Positions 1-9,839 of a stretch of 64,000 nucleotides of DNA are shown here, piece after piece (the stretch's first letter is position 1; each line of letters opens with the position of its first letter). The stretch lies in contig WNNJ02000017.1 in the NCBI GenBank assembly GCA_012934845.2, positions 1 to 64,000 of the forward strand. The letters run 5' to 3'. The DNA comes from Pomphorhynchus laevis (Eukaryota; Acanthocephala; Palaeacanthocephala; Echinorhynchida; Pomphorhynchidae). The notes below the pieces were generated by a model that worked only from the letters and a program-made list of their open reading frames with translations, ran no database searches and had not been told where the DNA came from. The position numbers and the translations under genes were made by a program.

Positions 1-90
1 TTAATATTAGCCGGTCTCAAGCCTGTGCTGAGAAAAGAAGGGGGTAGTACAAAGAAGACAAGTTTAACAATTAGACGGAACGAACGAACT
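1..90. repeat. Edge of a dispersed repeat shared with 29.9-30.1 kb
   Basis: The segment around 25-50 (CCTGTGCTGAGAAAAG followed by a run of G) reappears as CCCGTGCTGAGAAAGGGGG near 29930. At both places an AACGAACGGAC word lies nearby. I read this as the end of one dispersed element cut by the window edge. The family is not recognised. Confidence 0.4.
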
Positions 91-420
91 AAGCGGATTG
101 AATGCACGAACTAAATGAACATACTAAACGAACGGACTGAACAAGCGGACTGAACAAACGGACTGAACGAACGGACTGGACAAACGGACGAAACGAACGG
201 ACGGAACGAACGGACGGAACGAATGGACTGAACGAACTAAATGAACATACTAAACGAACGGACTGAACAAACGGACTGAACGAACGGTCTAAACAGATGA
301 TCTGAACGAACGAACTGAACGAACCGACTAAACTAACCGACTGAACCAACGGAGTGAACGAATAGGCTGAACGATCGAACTGAACGAACAATATTAACGA
401 ATGAACTGAACATACACACT
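70..420. repeat. 13-bp minisatellite
   Basis: About 25 imperfect copies of the 13-base unit GAACGGACTGAAC lie head to tail, with a few 9-base short units. The open frame on the minus strand across it is only the repeat read as protein (runs of S, F, V, R) and should not be taken as a gene. Confidence 0.9.
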
Positions 421-429
421 GAATTCGTC

Positions 430-500
430 TGCTAAATTATTAGTTGGCTTGTAAGCTCACCGTTGGCACGCATTTGCCACTCAAAATAAATTTATCTTAT
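430..500 (+). mobile_element. 3' tail of CR1-like LINE, family A
   Basis: The sequence GGCACGCATTTGCCACTC followed by an AATAAAT-type tail matches the 3' ends at about 18000-18035 (plus strand) and 2905-2940 and 1455-1500 (minus strand). Only the terminal part is present, as expected for a strongly 5'-truncated insertion. Confidence 0.55.
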
Positions 501-559
501 TATTAAAATACGACATTCAAAGTCAAACTATACAGATGGTTGTGCTTGATGACATTTGA

Positions 560-780
560 TCATTTAGTCAAGGATAGTGTAGTTTGGCTAATACAATTTC
601 GACAAATTATGAATTGACAGAGTATCGTCACTTGTTCATACAATTGCGACAAATCATTAGTTGATAGAATATCAATTACCATGCAATCGAGACAAGCTAT
701 CAGTTGATTGAATACATCAGCGAATCGAACGTTTGCAAGAATTGATATTTTACCGAGAGTACGGCAGGAGATGTGTGTAG
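560..780. repeat. Three degenerate ~46-bp tandem units
   Basis: Starts near 591, 639 and 683 share the pattern TACAATT-CGACAAAT followed by AGTTGATAGAATATC, at spacings of about 45 bases. An open frame on the minus strand across it has no recognisable product. Confidence 0.45.
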
Positions 781-799
781 TCATTTGTACACAAAGTAT

Positions 800-1380
800 T
801 CAGTTAATAGAACGGAATATTGTTATATTAATTCTAGAACAGTGACTTGTAAAAATTGTTTCTAAATTTAAATCACTACATTCATATGTTGTGTTTATAT
901 TTAAATCATTATAATTAACTTCTTTCATCAGTATATCATAATAAAGCTTTTTGCATATGAAGACAAAGTTATTACTAGCTTTATCAATAATTGTTATTAT
1001 ATAGTTTTGCTTTAATTTAGTAAGTTCTGTATACATATCTTTATTAATTTTATTTTTCCCTTTATAATTGTTTGTTATTTTCATGTTCTCTCTAATTTTA
1101 TCAAATATATAAGTTTTCCAAATGTTTATCTTTGATGTATTTAAACTTTTACTATTAATCAACTTAGCAAAGTAAGCATTTAAGTCATTATACCTTTTTG
1201 ATAGCATTTTCCTTAATTCATTGTTTTCAATTAATTCTAGATTATGGGTACATATATGTTCATTTATTTTATCAAAATTAAGATTTTTGCAATTGCATTC
1301 AGTTTCTGTAATGTTTCTAATATTATGTTACTTCAATTCTTTATTATAATTACAAATTTTTCGTCCTAATGGCGGTAACA
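800..1380 (-). mobile_element. Penelope-like element, N-terminal part of the RT ORF
   Basis: The minus-strand translation contains a CxC box followed by H-x-x-T-H-N-L-x-x-I-x-N-x-x-L-R, and further on DKASNNFVFICKKLYYDIL. This order (Cys box, then the D-K-A-x-N-N-x-x-x-x-C-K-x-Y-Y stretch) is the region just before the reverse transcriptase fingers in Penelope-like elements. The polymerase core itself is not seen here. The same sequence recurs at 21.65-22.44 kb on the plus strand. The copy is a decayed fragment. Confidence 0.6.
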
Positions 1381-1454
1381 GTTTATACCTGATTTTAGAT
1401 TTACTTCAATCTGATCATAATATTTAAAAGTTTACCTATTAAATATATAAAAAA

Positions 1455-1690
1455 ATATTCATTGAACGTGGCAAATGAGTGCCAGCGCACGCGTAGATGA
1501 CCTCAACAAAACAAAAATGTAAATTATGTGTCGAGAAGGTGTGAACGGAGGAGGTGTTTGAATGTGATAAAGGAGGGAGCGCGGCGGACGTCGAGAGGGA
1601 ATTGATTCTAGGCGAATGAGGCGGCGACGAGGAAGGATCGGAGACCATAGTTGTTGGAGTAATTGGGAACGTGGAGTAAGTATACCTATA
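1455..1690 (-). mobile_element. LINE family A, 3' end fragment
   Basis: The minus strand reads the end of ORF2 in shifting frames (S-x-R-S-F-x-V-A-A then A-P-S-F-I-T-F-K) and then the 3' tail with CACTCATTTGCCACG. It matches 2930-3130 (minus) and 17830-18035 (plus). 5'-truncated copy. Confidence 0.7.
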
Positions 1691-1744
1691 ATTTACATTT
1701 ACCCATAATTTTTTACAACAATTTTCGATTACATATTACCTCGC

Positions 1745-2640
1745 TGATCGCACACTCGTAAGCGTTCCTGAAGCACAACATGGTTCGATTCTAACTGTGT
1801 AATTTCTTAGCATTGCATGTGTTACGCTTTTCGCATCTATCTCCGTTTCCTCAAACGAGGTTCTACTGTTTTCCTCCGAGTATCGTAATGACTAACTAAA
1901 TATTCGTCGTTCGTATTACTCTCTCCTACGAAGTAAGTGCACACTCTTCTGGCAGAATAAACTTATTTCGAACCCAAAGTCTACTTGGCACACATAAACT
2001 CACTCCTCTTACGTTCTTCAACACCTAGTAACATCGATCCAAACTTGTTTTATTCTTATCTACAATCTAAATATGCTAATACTTTATCATCTATCCATTC
2101 AAATCCCCAATCATCGACTGCCTCAATACAATTCTCTCTTTCTGAACTCTTCTATCTCCTTCCCGTTTCTTCTGACGAAATTTCAAAAGTTCTCCTTTCA
2201 TCGCATAACAAATCTTATCTACCGACCTTCTTCATATGTACTTAATTAAACTTATCTGCCATTCGGTATCTCCGCTTCTGACAGCATTGTTCAATTCTTC
2301 TATCCGGAACTGCACTGTTCCGTCAAAATGGAAATCTGCCATTGTCCGTTAACTTCTAGAAAACACTCTCTCGACATTTTCACTCCTGTCCCCATATCGT
2401 CATATATCTCTTCTCCCAATACTATGTGCTAAATCAGGTTAATACCTATCTTCTATCGTCAAATTTATATCCCCTGTTTTTATTTGCTTTCTAATCATTC
2501 CACAGAATTACCGTGTCACAAAGTCTTTGGTGATCTTCTACAATCACGATAGAACAAACTTCGCAGCGTCATAATCTCTTTTGACCTATCATCTGCATAC
2601 AAGCGCAGGCACTGAGCACTAACGTTTCAACATGCTGTAA
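1745..2640 (+). mobile_element. LINE family A, degraded endonuclease-RT linker and RT start
   Basis: The plus strand resembles the linker between endonuclease and RT in CR1/Jockey-type ORF2 (S-Y-Y-S-L-L-R..., P-K-S-T-W-H-T-L-N-S-L-L). It continues through F-S-L-S-E-L-F and K-V-L into a badly decayed RT start, and ends near 2640. It aligns with the intact stretch beginning at 9898. The family A pieces in this part of the window point in both directions. Confidence 0.6.
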
Positions 2641-2699
2641 TACTTGGATGGTCTATAGAGAATCCATGTTAGACCGGTAAGCAGTCTACTAATAGAATA

Positions 2700-2900
2700 T
2701 GTTGGAATTGATGTTATGTCATTTCGACTTCAGCAGCGAATGGATTAAGCCAATGTACATGTGATAGACAATTATAAACCATCCTTAAATCTGCTTTTAA
2801 GGCATTATCACTCCCGCCAAATGATTTTGAAATCAACGATTTTGGACTAGTAAAACCCGGGGCTCTAAACGAGAGATATGGCCTAATAGATTTAAAAAAA
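2700..2900 (-). mobile_element. LINE fragment, post-endonuclease linker
   Basis: The minus strand reads R-x-Y-L-S-F-R-A-P-G-F, S-F-G-G-S-D-N-A-L-K-A-D-L and N-P-F-A-A-E-V. This resembles the stretch after the endonuclease in CR1-like ORF2 (Y-x-x-R-x-P...F-K...D-x-L-x-x-D). It directly abuts the 3' tail of the larger family A element at 2905, so that element probably inserted here. Confidence 0.45.
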
Positions 2901-2904
2901 AGAT

Positions 2905-4390
2905 TTATTTTAACGTTGCAAATGCGTGCCAGCGCACGCTTACATGACCACAACAAAACAAAACTGTGAATCAGGTGTCGAGAAGGTGTGAACGGAGGAG
3001 GTGTTTGAATGTGATAAAGGAGGGAGCGCGGCGGACGTCTAGAGAGAGTTGATTCCAGGCGAGTGAGGCGGCGACTAGGAAGGATCGGAGACCGTAGTTG
3101 TTGGAGTAATTAGGAACGTGGAGTAAGAGGGTATGACAGGAACGAAGCGATAGCGAGGTGGGGCGAGTATCGTCTAAGAAAGGAAGGTTGATGAACGATG
3201 GGGAGCCGACAGCGATGAGACGAAAAGTAACGAGAAGAAGGCGGAGTTTGATGCGGATGTGGATGGTGGGCCAGGAGAGTTTGGCAAAATATGTGGATGT
3301 GTGGTCGAAGCGACGGAGGCGAAAGAGCACTCGAACTGCGGTGTTGATTATTCGTTGTAGGGGTAGGATGATGGATTTTGGAGAATTAAAGAAGAGACAT
3401 ACAAGAACGGAAGTCGAAAAGATGCGAAGAATTAAGTTAGACGAGCGCAAGGACGAAGGGTTTAAGGGAAAGGTGATCATCGAAATGGAAGCCTAAGAAA
3501 GTGAGATTGTGGACTATGGGGATAATTGATAAGGCAAAATATACAGTGGGAGGAGATATGTTTGGTTTACGGGGAAGGATCCACATTATTTTGGACTTTT
3601 CGGCGTTTAGAACGAGATGGAGATTGGAGAGACGCTTGTAGATAGAAGAGAGACAGTTGGAGGCAGAAATGGCGATGTCGTGTATGCGATGTGCGGGTGC
3701 ATGAGCATAGATTAGAATGTCATCGGCGTATTGCATGACGTTAAAGGAGTAAGGTTTGATAAATGGAGAGAGATCGCCAAGCAAAAGAGAGAAAAGCAGG
3801 GGACCTAGGACTGAACCTTGTGGAACCCCGCAAAAAATAGGGATGGGAGGGGAGGATGATGAATTAGAACAGACGCGAAAGGAACGGTCGGATAGATATG
3901 AGGCGAACCAAGCTACGGAGGAGGAAGAAAAGCCGTAATCATAACGAAGGCGAGAAAGGAGGACGGAGTGGTCGACAATGTCGAATGCGGAGGAGAGGTC
4001 CAGGGAGATGAGAACACTATATAGAGCCTTGTCTCGAGAAATGAGTAAGTCGTTGTACACTTTTATGCATGCGATTTCTGTCGAGTGATTAGAGCGGAAA
4101 GCGGATTGGAAAGGAGGGTACAGATTGAATGAGGAGCGATTTCTGTCGAGAGATGGAGGGGAGGATGATGAATTAGAACAGACGCGAAAGGAACGGTCGG
4201 ATAGATATGAGGCGAACCAAGCTACGGAGGAGGAAGAAAAGCCGTAATCATAACGAAGGCGAGAAAGGAGGACGGAGTGGTCGACAATGTCGAATGCGGA
4301 GGAGAGGTCCAGGGAGATGAGAACACTATGTAGAGCCTTGTCTCGAGAAATGAGTAAGTCGTTGTACACTTTTATGCATGCGATTTCTGT
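2905..4390 (-). mobile_element. LINE family A, reverse transcriptase and 3' end
   Basis: The minus strand encodes a CR1-type RT. It runs from Q-S-A-F-R-S-N-H-S-T-E through L-D-L-S-S-A-F-D-I-V-D-H (palm motif A), F-C-G-V-P-Q-G-S-V-L-G-P-L-L-F (motif B) and Q-Y-A-D-D-I-L-I-Y (catalytic YADD) to L-V-L-N-A-E-K-S-K-I-M-W. After a frameshift near 3450 the C-terminal tail with S-L-A-W-N-Q-L-S and F-K-H-L-L-R-S-H follows, then the 3' tail. The upstream neighbour at 4395-4780 carries the endonuclease in the same direction. A 309-bp internal tandem duplication repeats motif A. Confidence 0.85.
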
Positions 4391-4395
4391 CGACT
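3846..4395. repeat. 309-bp tandem duplication inside the LINE A RT
   Basis: GGAGGATGATGAATTAGAAC occurs at 3851 and again at 4160, and the two stretches stay nearly identical up to ATGCATGCGATTTCTGTCGA. On the minus strand this doubles the segment with A-F-D-I-V-D-H and S-Y-L-S-D-R-S-F in frame, giving a 310-residue frame with two copies of motif A. The near-identity suggests a recent event. Confidence 0.85.
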
Positions 4396-4780
4396 AATGA
4401 CATATTCATATCTGCCAGGATAACGACATTATCGCTCCTGCCAACCTAAGAAAATCAGCGATGATACTACCAACCTCTACACATGGATTCCGGTAAATAA
4501 CGTCAACAATAATAACTTTGTGATCAGGGATGAATATCCTACCTACAATGCCTCTACTCCATTAAATGAACCAGATCTAATTGCATTAAACTTTGCTAAA
4601 TATCAATATACAGCACAACACCACTACCTTTGCAATCTAATCTGTAAGCAGATAAGAAACACAGTGAGAGAATTCAATTTCCCTGTCATTAATGCAAGAA
4701 TTCAACCAAGACTTTGTGATTGCAATGACTAGCGACCTGTTATATTCGATGCGAGAACGTAATTCATAAATTTAGGGTAG
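4395..4780 (-). mobile_element. LINE endonuclease fragment (APE type)
   Basis: Minus-strand frames show S-W-L-N-S-C-I-N-D-R-E-I, then G-S-G-V-V-L-Y-I, then V-I-Y-R-N-P and D-F-L-R-L-A-G. These fit, in order, the ETWL / GGGVxxYI / VYRPP landmarks of APE-like endonucleases in CR1/Jockey ORF2. Several frame changes show it is dead. It lies directly 5' of the RT at 4390 in the same orientation. A 70-codon plus-strand frame here is the antisense shadow. Confidence 0.55.
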
Positions 4781-5059
4781 GAGATTGCGAGCATTTGTGT
4801 AGAATATTACGTGTTCAAAGTTTTGAACAGTATCAAAAGAGCAGAAATTGAGTATATCTGTCAACTATCCTCGAAATATGAATTCATGCAAGGGTGTGCC
4901 ACAAAGTGATTGGAATTCAACTATATTTAAGGTTCGTCATAATTAAATTATCGTGTAAACGAAGCCATTAAGGATGCGGCAGAAGAGGTCAAGTGGACTC
5001 TAACTTTAGAGGGGTCTAATGTAGACGAGTAATCCGCCGCACAACATGAAAATTCCGAA

Positions 5060-5510
5060 TTGTTAAATTTAATTCACCAGTATTCAAACGTGACCTAAGT
5101 TCTTTCCTAGTTTCACTCAGCATTTGCCTCTTCGATATTTAGATCCTTCAAAAGTTTAACACTTGACCCTTTCAATCGACAAGAATTTTTTAAAATGGTT
5201 TGAGCATATATCTTATCTGTAAAATCAGCTTTAGCATTCTTGGTCGATCACATCAATGATGATAACTACTAATACTACAAAATAGAGAAGTTACCTTAAT
5301 ACTATAGAAAACTTATGATGGGCAGTGATTGAGAAAAGTGTAAAATAATGATCTCACAATTTTCAAGTCATCGTTCAAATATTGCTGATTATTCACGACC
5401 GATGACTCTGGAACATTTACGAAGAGTACCGCTTGAGAATCTAGTAAGGATTCAATCGAAATCACTATGTTTGGTGACCTCACACCGTCAGTAAAAGGCG
5501 ACAATATTGT
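5060..5510 (-). mobile_element. LINE ORF1 fragment
   Basis: The minus strand reads F-V-N-V-P-E-S, then N-D-D-L-K-I-V-R-S-L, and lower down K-L-L-K-D-L-N. The ORF1 at 8.9-9.7 kb has the same landmarks in the same order (A-N-A-P-E-S, N-D-D-I-Q-S-L-R, R-L-L-K-D-F-D). With the endonuclease and RT pieces at 2905-4780 it completes the expected ORF1-EN-RT order of one badly decayed family A element. Confidence 0.5.
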
Positions 5511-5559
5511 GGATATGGTATCATTTTAATCTCTTTACTCCCAGAGTGAAAATATTGAA

Positions 5560-5787
5560 AATCTAATAAAATAATAAAAATCTAATATTAATTCGGATGT
5601 ATCAGAATTATTATACGTAATCACTAAAAACTAAGAACACATTTATTTATAGTAGAATAATATATTAGATAATCAGATATCATCAGTGGAAATACGTCAG
5701 TAGCACGTGTCTGGCCATGCTCTTATGCTGGGTCGAATATTAGAGATCGAAATCTGATAACATTAAGTTTCTTTACATATTTGTTAC
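5560..5787 (-). repeat. RE1 dispersed repeat, right half (inverted)
   Basis: TCAGTAGCACGTGTCTGG, ATGCTGGGTCGAATAT and GATCGAAATCTGATAACATT are the reverse complement of 62350-62470. The repeat is interrupted by the LINE at 5787-7994; its other half follows at 7995-8110. Related uninterrupted copies lie at 27.55-27.9 and 35.34-35.69 kb. RE1 has no coding capacity that I can see. Confidence 0.7.
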
Positions 5788-7688
5788 AGTACAGAGAAAC
5801 TGATTATAGGTCATTTAAAAAGTGTCGGAATCATTTCACATATCTCAAGAGACTTAAAAAGCGGCAATTTGAACAAGTACTGATAGGAAAGTCAGCCAAC
5901 AATCCTAACATATTATTTAAATATGCAAATTTTAAAAGTAATGTTCGATCTTCTAGCTCTATCATTGGAAACAATGGACGCATTCTAGTAGATCATTTCG
6001 ATATTGCTAATGCATTTGGTCGTAAATTTCTCGTATCAGCTACTACTTCTCCTTGTATAGAAATTACTCGTATTAATCCGTCAATTTTTGATATTCTTCA
6101 CTTGTTCACAGTTCAAGATGTTATGAAAGAGTTTAAACGACTGAAACCGTCGGGCTCGATTTGCCCAGATTTACTTCCCTCAATATACCTGAAGAATCTT
6201 CATGATGTCATTGCTGCGCCTTTATATAGGATATTTATAGCATCATTATATTACGGTATAGTCCCGAATGCATGGAAACGCTCTATCATTAAGCCGCTTC
6301 ATAAGAAAGGTGATCGATCATGTGTAGATAACTACCGACCGGTTAGTTTAACCTCTGTATCGTGTCGTGTATTAGAGAGATTACTTTATCGGATAATCAG
6401 TAACTACCTAGAATCATACAGGTTACTTTCTACTAATCAGCACGGATTCCGTAAAAACTGTTCCACAGTAACCAACCTTTTATTGGCACAGGAAAGTTGG
6501 GGTTCCATAGTGGATGAGGGGTATGCTGTCGATGTCATATTTTTTGACTTCTCCAAAGCATTTGATCATGTACCCCATGACAAGTTGATTATGAAGATAA
6601 GTGCATTAAAAATCAATCCAATTATCATTCGTTGGATATGCAACTTTCTTTCTGGTCGCACATACCAGGTCGCCATTAACGGTACCCTTTCCGAGCATTA
6701 TCCAGTTAATGCCGGTGTCCCGCAAGGGTCTGTATTGGGTCCTTTGCTGTTTTGTATTTTCATCAACGATCTACCCAGTGTAATAAGTTCGCATTCATTA
6801 TTATTTGCTGACGATTTAAAAATTTGGAGAGCCATCAAGTCGAATTATGATCGTAACATTCTTCAATCAGATATTGACACGGTTCTTAAGTGGGCACGTT
6901 CTAATGGTCTGTCTGTTAATGCCTCGAAGTGCACTTGCATGCACATTCGATCACGTAATATTGTTCCAGTGCCGATATATCATCTCGGGGATCGAGTGAT
7001 TAAATTGGTTTCGAGCTATAAAGATCTTGGCGTATTGATAACGGATGATTTCTCCACTCGCCAAAACACTGAGTACATTTGTTCGAAGGCCATGCGTATG
7101 GTTGGTTTCCTTCGCCGATCATTCAGCTATGTGAGTCCACGTTCTTTTAGAGTTCTTGCAAACGCTTTTGTACTAAGTCATTTGTTATATGCTTCTCAAT
7201 GTTCATACCCTCGAACCAGAGATGAGATTAATCGACTTGAGAAGGTGCTACGTAGGGCAACAAAATTAGTACATTCTTTGAGAGAACTTCCTTACGAGGA
7301 CCGTCTTCGGTCTTTAAATATGCAGTCATTATGTGATATTCGTGACTCGCGGGATCTGTGTCTTGTATGGGAGGTATTTCACAATGAACACCATGTGTTG
7401 CGTGGGCTCTTCAACATTCGATCAACTCGAGCTTTGCGAGGTCACTCGTTTTATCTTAGTCGCCAACGAATAGTACATTCTAGGACGATTCAATTTGGAC
7501 AACGAATAATAAATTCATGGAATCGTTTAAGCGATGATATTGTAAATGCGTCTTGTAAATGTGTCTGTAAATGTGTCTTGTATGGGAGGTATTTCACAAT
7601 GAACACCATGTGTTGCGTGGGCTCTTCAACATTCGATCAACTCGAGCTTTGCGAGGTCACTCGTTTTATCTTAGTCGCCAACGAATAG
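5781..7688 (+). CDS. LINE family B reverse transcriptase ORF (partial ORF2)
   Basis: A 635-residue open frame starts inside ORF2 and has no endonuclease. RT motifs occur in normal order: YRPVSLTS near residue 190, SKAFDHVPH near 255, GVPQGSVLGPLLF near 310 and FADDLKIW near 345. The palm catalytic aspartates are present. After about residue 590 the sequence is out of frame, because a 216-bp tandem duplication repeats the C-terminal S-F-Y-L-S-R-Q-R...N-S-W-N-R-L-S-D-D-I segment. Retrotransposition in cis is not expected without endonuclease and ORF1. Confidence 0.85.
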   Translation: MLQYRETDYRSFKKCRNHFTYLKRLKKRQFEQVLIGKSANNPNILFKYANFKSNVRSSSSIIGNNGRILVDHFDIANAFGRKFLVSATTSPCIEITRINPSIFDILHLFTVQDVMKEFKRLKPSGSICPDLLPSIYLKNLHDVIAAPLYRIFIASLYYGIVPNAWKRSIIKPLHKKGDRSCVDNYRPVSLTSVSCRVLERLLYRIISNYLESYRLLSTNQHGFRKNCSTVTNLLLAQESWGSIVDEGYAVDVIFFDFSKAFDHVPHDKLIMKISALKINPIIIRWICNFLSGRTYQVAINGTLSEHYPVNAGVPQGSVLGPLLFCIFINDLPSVISSHSLLFADDLKIWRAIKSNYDRNILQSDIDTVLKWARSNGLSVNASKCTCMHIRSRNIVPVPIYHLGDRVIKLVSSYKDLGVLITDDFSTRQNTEYICSKAMRMVGFLRRSFSYVSPRSFRVLANAFVLSHLLYASQCSYPRTRDEINRLEKVLRRATKLVHSLRELPYEDRLRSLNMQSLCDIRDSRDLCLVWEVFHNEHHVLRGLFNIRSTRALRGHSFYLSRQRIVHSRTIQFGQRIINSWNRLSDDIVNASCKCVCKCVLYGRYFTMNTMCCVGSSTFDQLELCEVTRFILVANE

Positions 7689-7994
7689 TACATTCTAGGA
7701 CGATTCAATTTGGACAACGAATAATAAATTCATGGAATCGTTTAAGCGATGATATTGTAAATGCGGGAACTCGTGAGCTCTTTAAACGACAGATTATTTT
7801 AAATTGTTAACTGATTTGTTTTTGATTTTCTCTTTTTCTTTTATTTTGACTATCGATTTGTCAGCAACTGTGAGCTATGCTCGTAACGTTGTCTACATAA
7901 TAATAGTACTGAATTTGATTTTTTCTCTCTTTTTTAGTTTTATTTATTAGTAGACCTGTAAGTGGCTCCGTCCACATTTGCCACATAAATAAAT
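5787..7994 (+). mobile_element. LINE family B (Jockey/CR1-like), 5'-truncated, with RT and 3' end
   Basis: The open frame 5781-7688 gives a long RT: Y-R-P-V-S-L-T-S-V-S-C-R-V-L-E-R, H-G-F-R-K-N-C-S-T-V-T-N-L-L, F-F-D-F-S-K-A-F-D-H-V-P-H (motif A), G-V-P-Q-G-S-V-L-G-P-L-L-F (motif B) and L-F-A-D-D-L-K-I-W (catalytic FADD). A C-terminal R-G-H-S-F...N-S-W-N-R-L domain follows. The 5' part (ORF1 and endonuclease) is missing. A 216-bp tandem duplication (about 7361-7792) shifts the end of the first frame, and the normal ending is read at 7571-7810. The 3' tail (GTGGCTCCGTCCACATTT then GCCACATAAATAAA) lies inside RE1. One of the best preserved LINEs in the window. Confidence 0.88.
7361..7792. repeat. 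216-bp tandem duplication inside LINE B ORF2
   Basis: TCTTGTATGGGAGGTATTTC occurs at 7361 and 7577, and the following ~190 bases are nearly identical up to GATATTGTAAATGCG. The junction carries a short TGTAAATGTGTC slippage-like repeat. Confidence 0.9.
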
Positions 7995-8110
7995 TAATTT
8001 CCTTTTGATGACCTATAATCCTTATTCTAATGCATCGTATGTTATTCATTAGTTAATTCGTAAAAATTGACTTTTATTTTAAATTTCAATCATAAATTTT
8101 AACTTGATAT
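7995..8110 (-). repeat. RE1 dispersed repeat, left half (inverted)
   Basis: GATGACCTATAATCCTTATT and GACTTTTATTTTAAATTTCA are the reverse complement of the left part of the RE1 copy at 62.1-62.25 kb. In both places the LINE B tail abuts the same RE1 position (CATCAAAAGGAA). Confidence 0.65.
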
Positions 8111-8158
8111 AAATTATATAAAAAAACGTTAAAAAAGTCTTTGTTATTAAAATTCTTA

Positions 8159-8221
8159 CAATTTGTATGAAGCTTACTGAAATCATATTACAATTTGTAT
8201 AAAGCTTACTGAGATCATATT
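8159..8221. repeat. 31-bp direct duplication
   Basis: ACAATTTGTATGAAGCTTAC and its continuation (TGAAATCATATT) are repeated at once with two substitutions. It lies in the non-coding stretch before ORF1 of the next LINE and may belong to its 5' UTR. Confidence 0.6.
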
Positions 8222-8400
8222 GGGGGACTGTTGAGATAAACAAATTACAATAAATAGCATACATCACAAATTGGATTACAATTGGATTGTTTACAAAACA
8301 GCTTGCCAGCGGAACAAAACACATAATGACACGAAAAACATTGAAGCTTAAAGGTAAGAAGTCCAATGTAAACACCGTATCTCTAAACGCAAGCATAATT

Positions 8401-9780
8401 GATGAGTGTACATCTGTCCAAGTTCAGTGTTCGAATGATTTGTGTGACACCTGAACCGCTATTTGTATGAGCAAGTTGAAAAAGAATTCCGATGATGCTT
8501 ATTTATGTGGCTTTTGTGCTGTGAAGGAGCTTAATGTTTTGAGAAGACGTTTGGTCGAATTTGAAGAAGCACATAACAAATCTCTCAGTCGAACCGTTCT
8601 CATGGACGATAAAATATCCTCTTCCAAAGCTCAACATCCTCTTAAAAATATAGTTCCTGTGGATGCGCTGGTTGGGGATGATACGACTGCCTGCGTTATT
8701 CCTCTAGATGAGAATACAAACGATCGAAAATTGCAACAAATTGTGAAAATACAGTCCCTAAAGTATCACATACCACGAACGATAGGACTACCTGCGTTGT
8801 CGTTGATCGTCCTTCTCCCGATATTGCTTTACATATTGACAACCGAACTCGAACAACTGGCGCTCATATCGGCAGCGATAGACCTGTAACATCCCGTATT
8901 TGGAAGTGGGGATATTTTCGTTCTTCCTATTCAACTCCAAATTCTGTGTCAAGACCGTATGACGAAGTCTCGAAATATATTCTGTCTGATGAAGCGATTT
9001 CACAAAGTGATACACCGAAGATGTCGAATGCTCACAATGCGACATTTCGTACTATCTCAAACAAAGATGGTCAGTGCGTTTCCTCGGGCAACACACACGT
9101 CATCTTGATGTCACCATCCAGTTCTTTTGAGTCTCATGATTCACATACACAGACATACTTATCTAGCTTGCGGTATATTGTTAAAACGGATACTCAAATA
9201 CCCAGCTTACGTGCATGTACAGATACACAATCTGCTGTGTCCTGCGATAGGGTGATCTCAAATAAGCGTATATATAATAGAGGATGCTCAGTTATTCTAG
9301 CTAATGCGCCCGAGTCTATCTTCGAGAATGCGCAAGCACTACTGAATGACGACATTCAGAGTTTAAGGACTATTCTGGCGGATGTACTCGGCTCCTGTGA
9401 CATTGAGACAGTCCAAAAAGTTAAACTTGTCGCTCTTTTCCGCCTAGGTAAGCGTAATGCTTTAAATAATACCCCGGCTACTCAAAGCTGTCTTCCATAA
9501 CCAACTTCATGCTACCTTAATGTTGCGAAACTCGTTTCGTCGCAAAAAGTCTAACATTCGCCTGCTGAAAGATTTTGATGTATCAGAACGAAAAAAATTA
9601 TCGAAGATTAAAGAGGAACTAGCATCTCGTGTTGCTAAAGGAGAAACAAATCTCTATGTGAAAATTTTTCAGATTGTGAAGCGACGCACCCGGCTGAGTT
9701 GGAGCCCACTAGTCATGTCGCCTCGCGTGCATTCTGTTATCGAAATGGGCTCGTCTACTTTGCCTATCAGAGTCTAAATG
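8401..9780 (+). CDS. LINE ORF1 protein (decayed) with PHD-like zinc finger
   Basis: The region is split over three frames (8467-8889, 8946-9500, 9520-9777). At its start the frame reads V-Q-C-S-N-D-L-C-D-T, a stop where a Trp codon would be expected, T-A-I-C, then Y-L-C-G-F-C. This is the Cys spacing of a PHD finger as found in many CR1-type ORF1 proteins. A coiled-coil-like stretch (V-L-R-R-R-L-V-E-F-E-E) follows. Later come V-I-L-A-N-A-P-E-S, V-K-L-V-A-L-F-R-L-G and K-L-S-K-I-K-E-E-L-A-S-R-V, resembling the nucleic-acid-binding C-terminal half of LINE ORF1 proteins. Frameshifts and the early stop mark it as non-functional. Confidence 0.6.
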
Positions 9781-9839
9781 GTTTAGCGTCCGGGTTATTA
9801 GGATGTGTAAGGGGTGATAGGAATACTCCCAGAGGTATG

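Noticed and set aside
89-391. 100-codon minus-strand open frame
   Set aside because: Translation of a 13-bp minisatellite; its length is a by-product of a unit without stop codons.
3158-3496. 112-codon plus-strand open frame rich in R and E
   Set aside because: Antisense of the LINE A ORF2 C-terminus; no independent support.
4520-4732. 70-codon plus-strand frame
   Set aside because: Antisense of the LINE endonuclease fragment, whose landmarks are clear on the minus strand.
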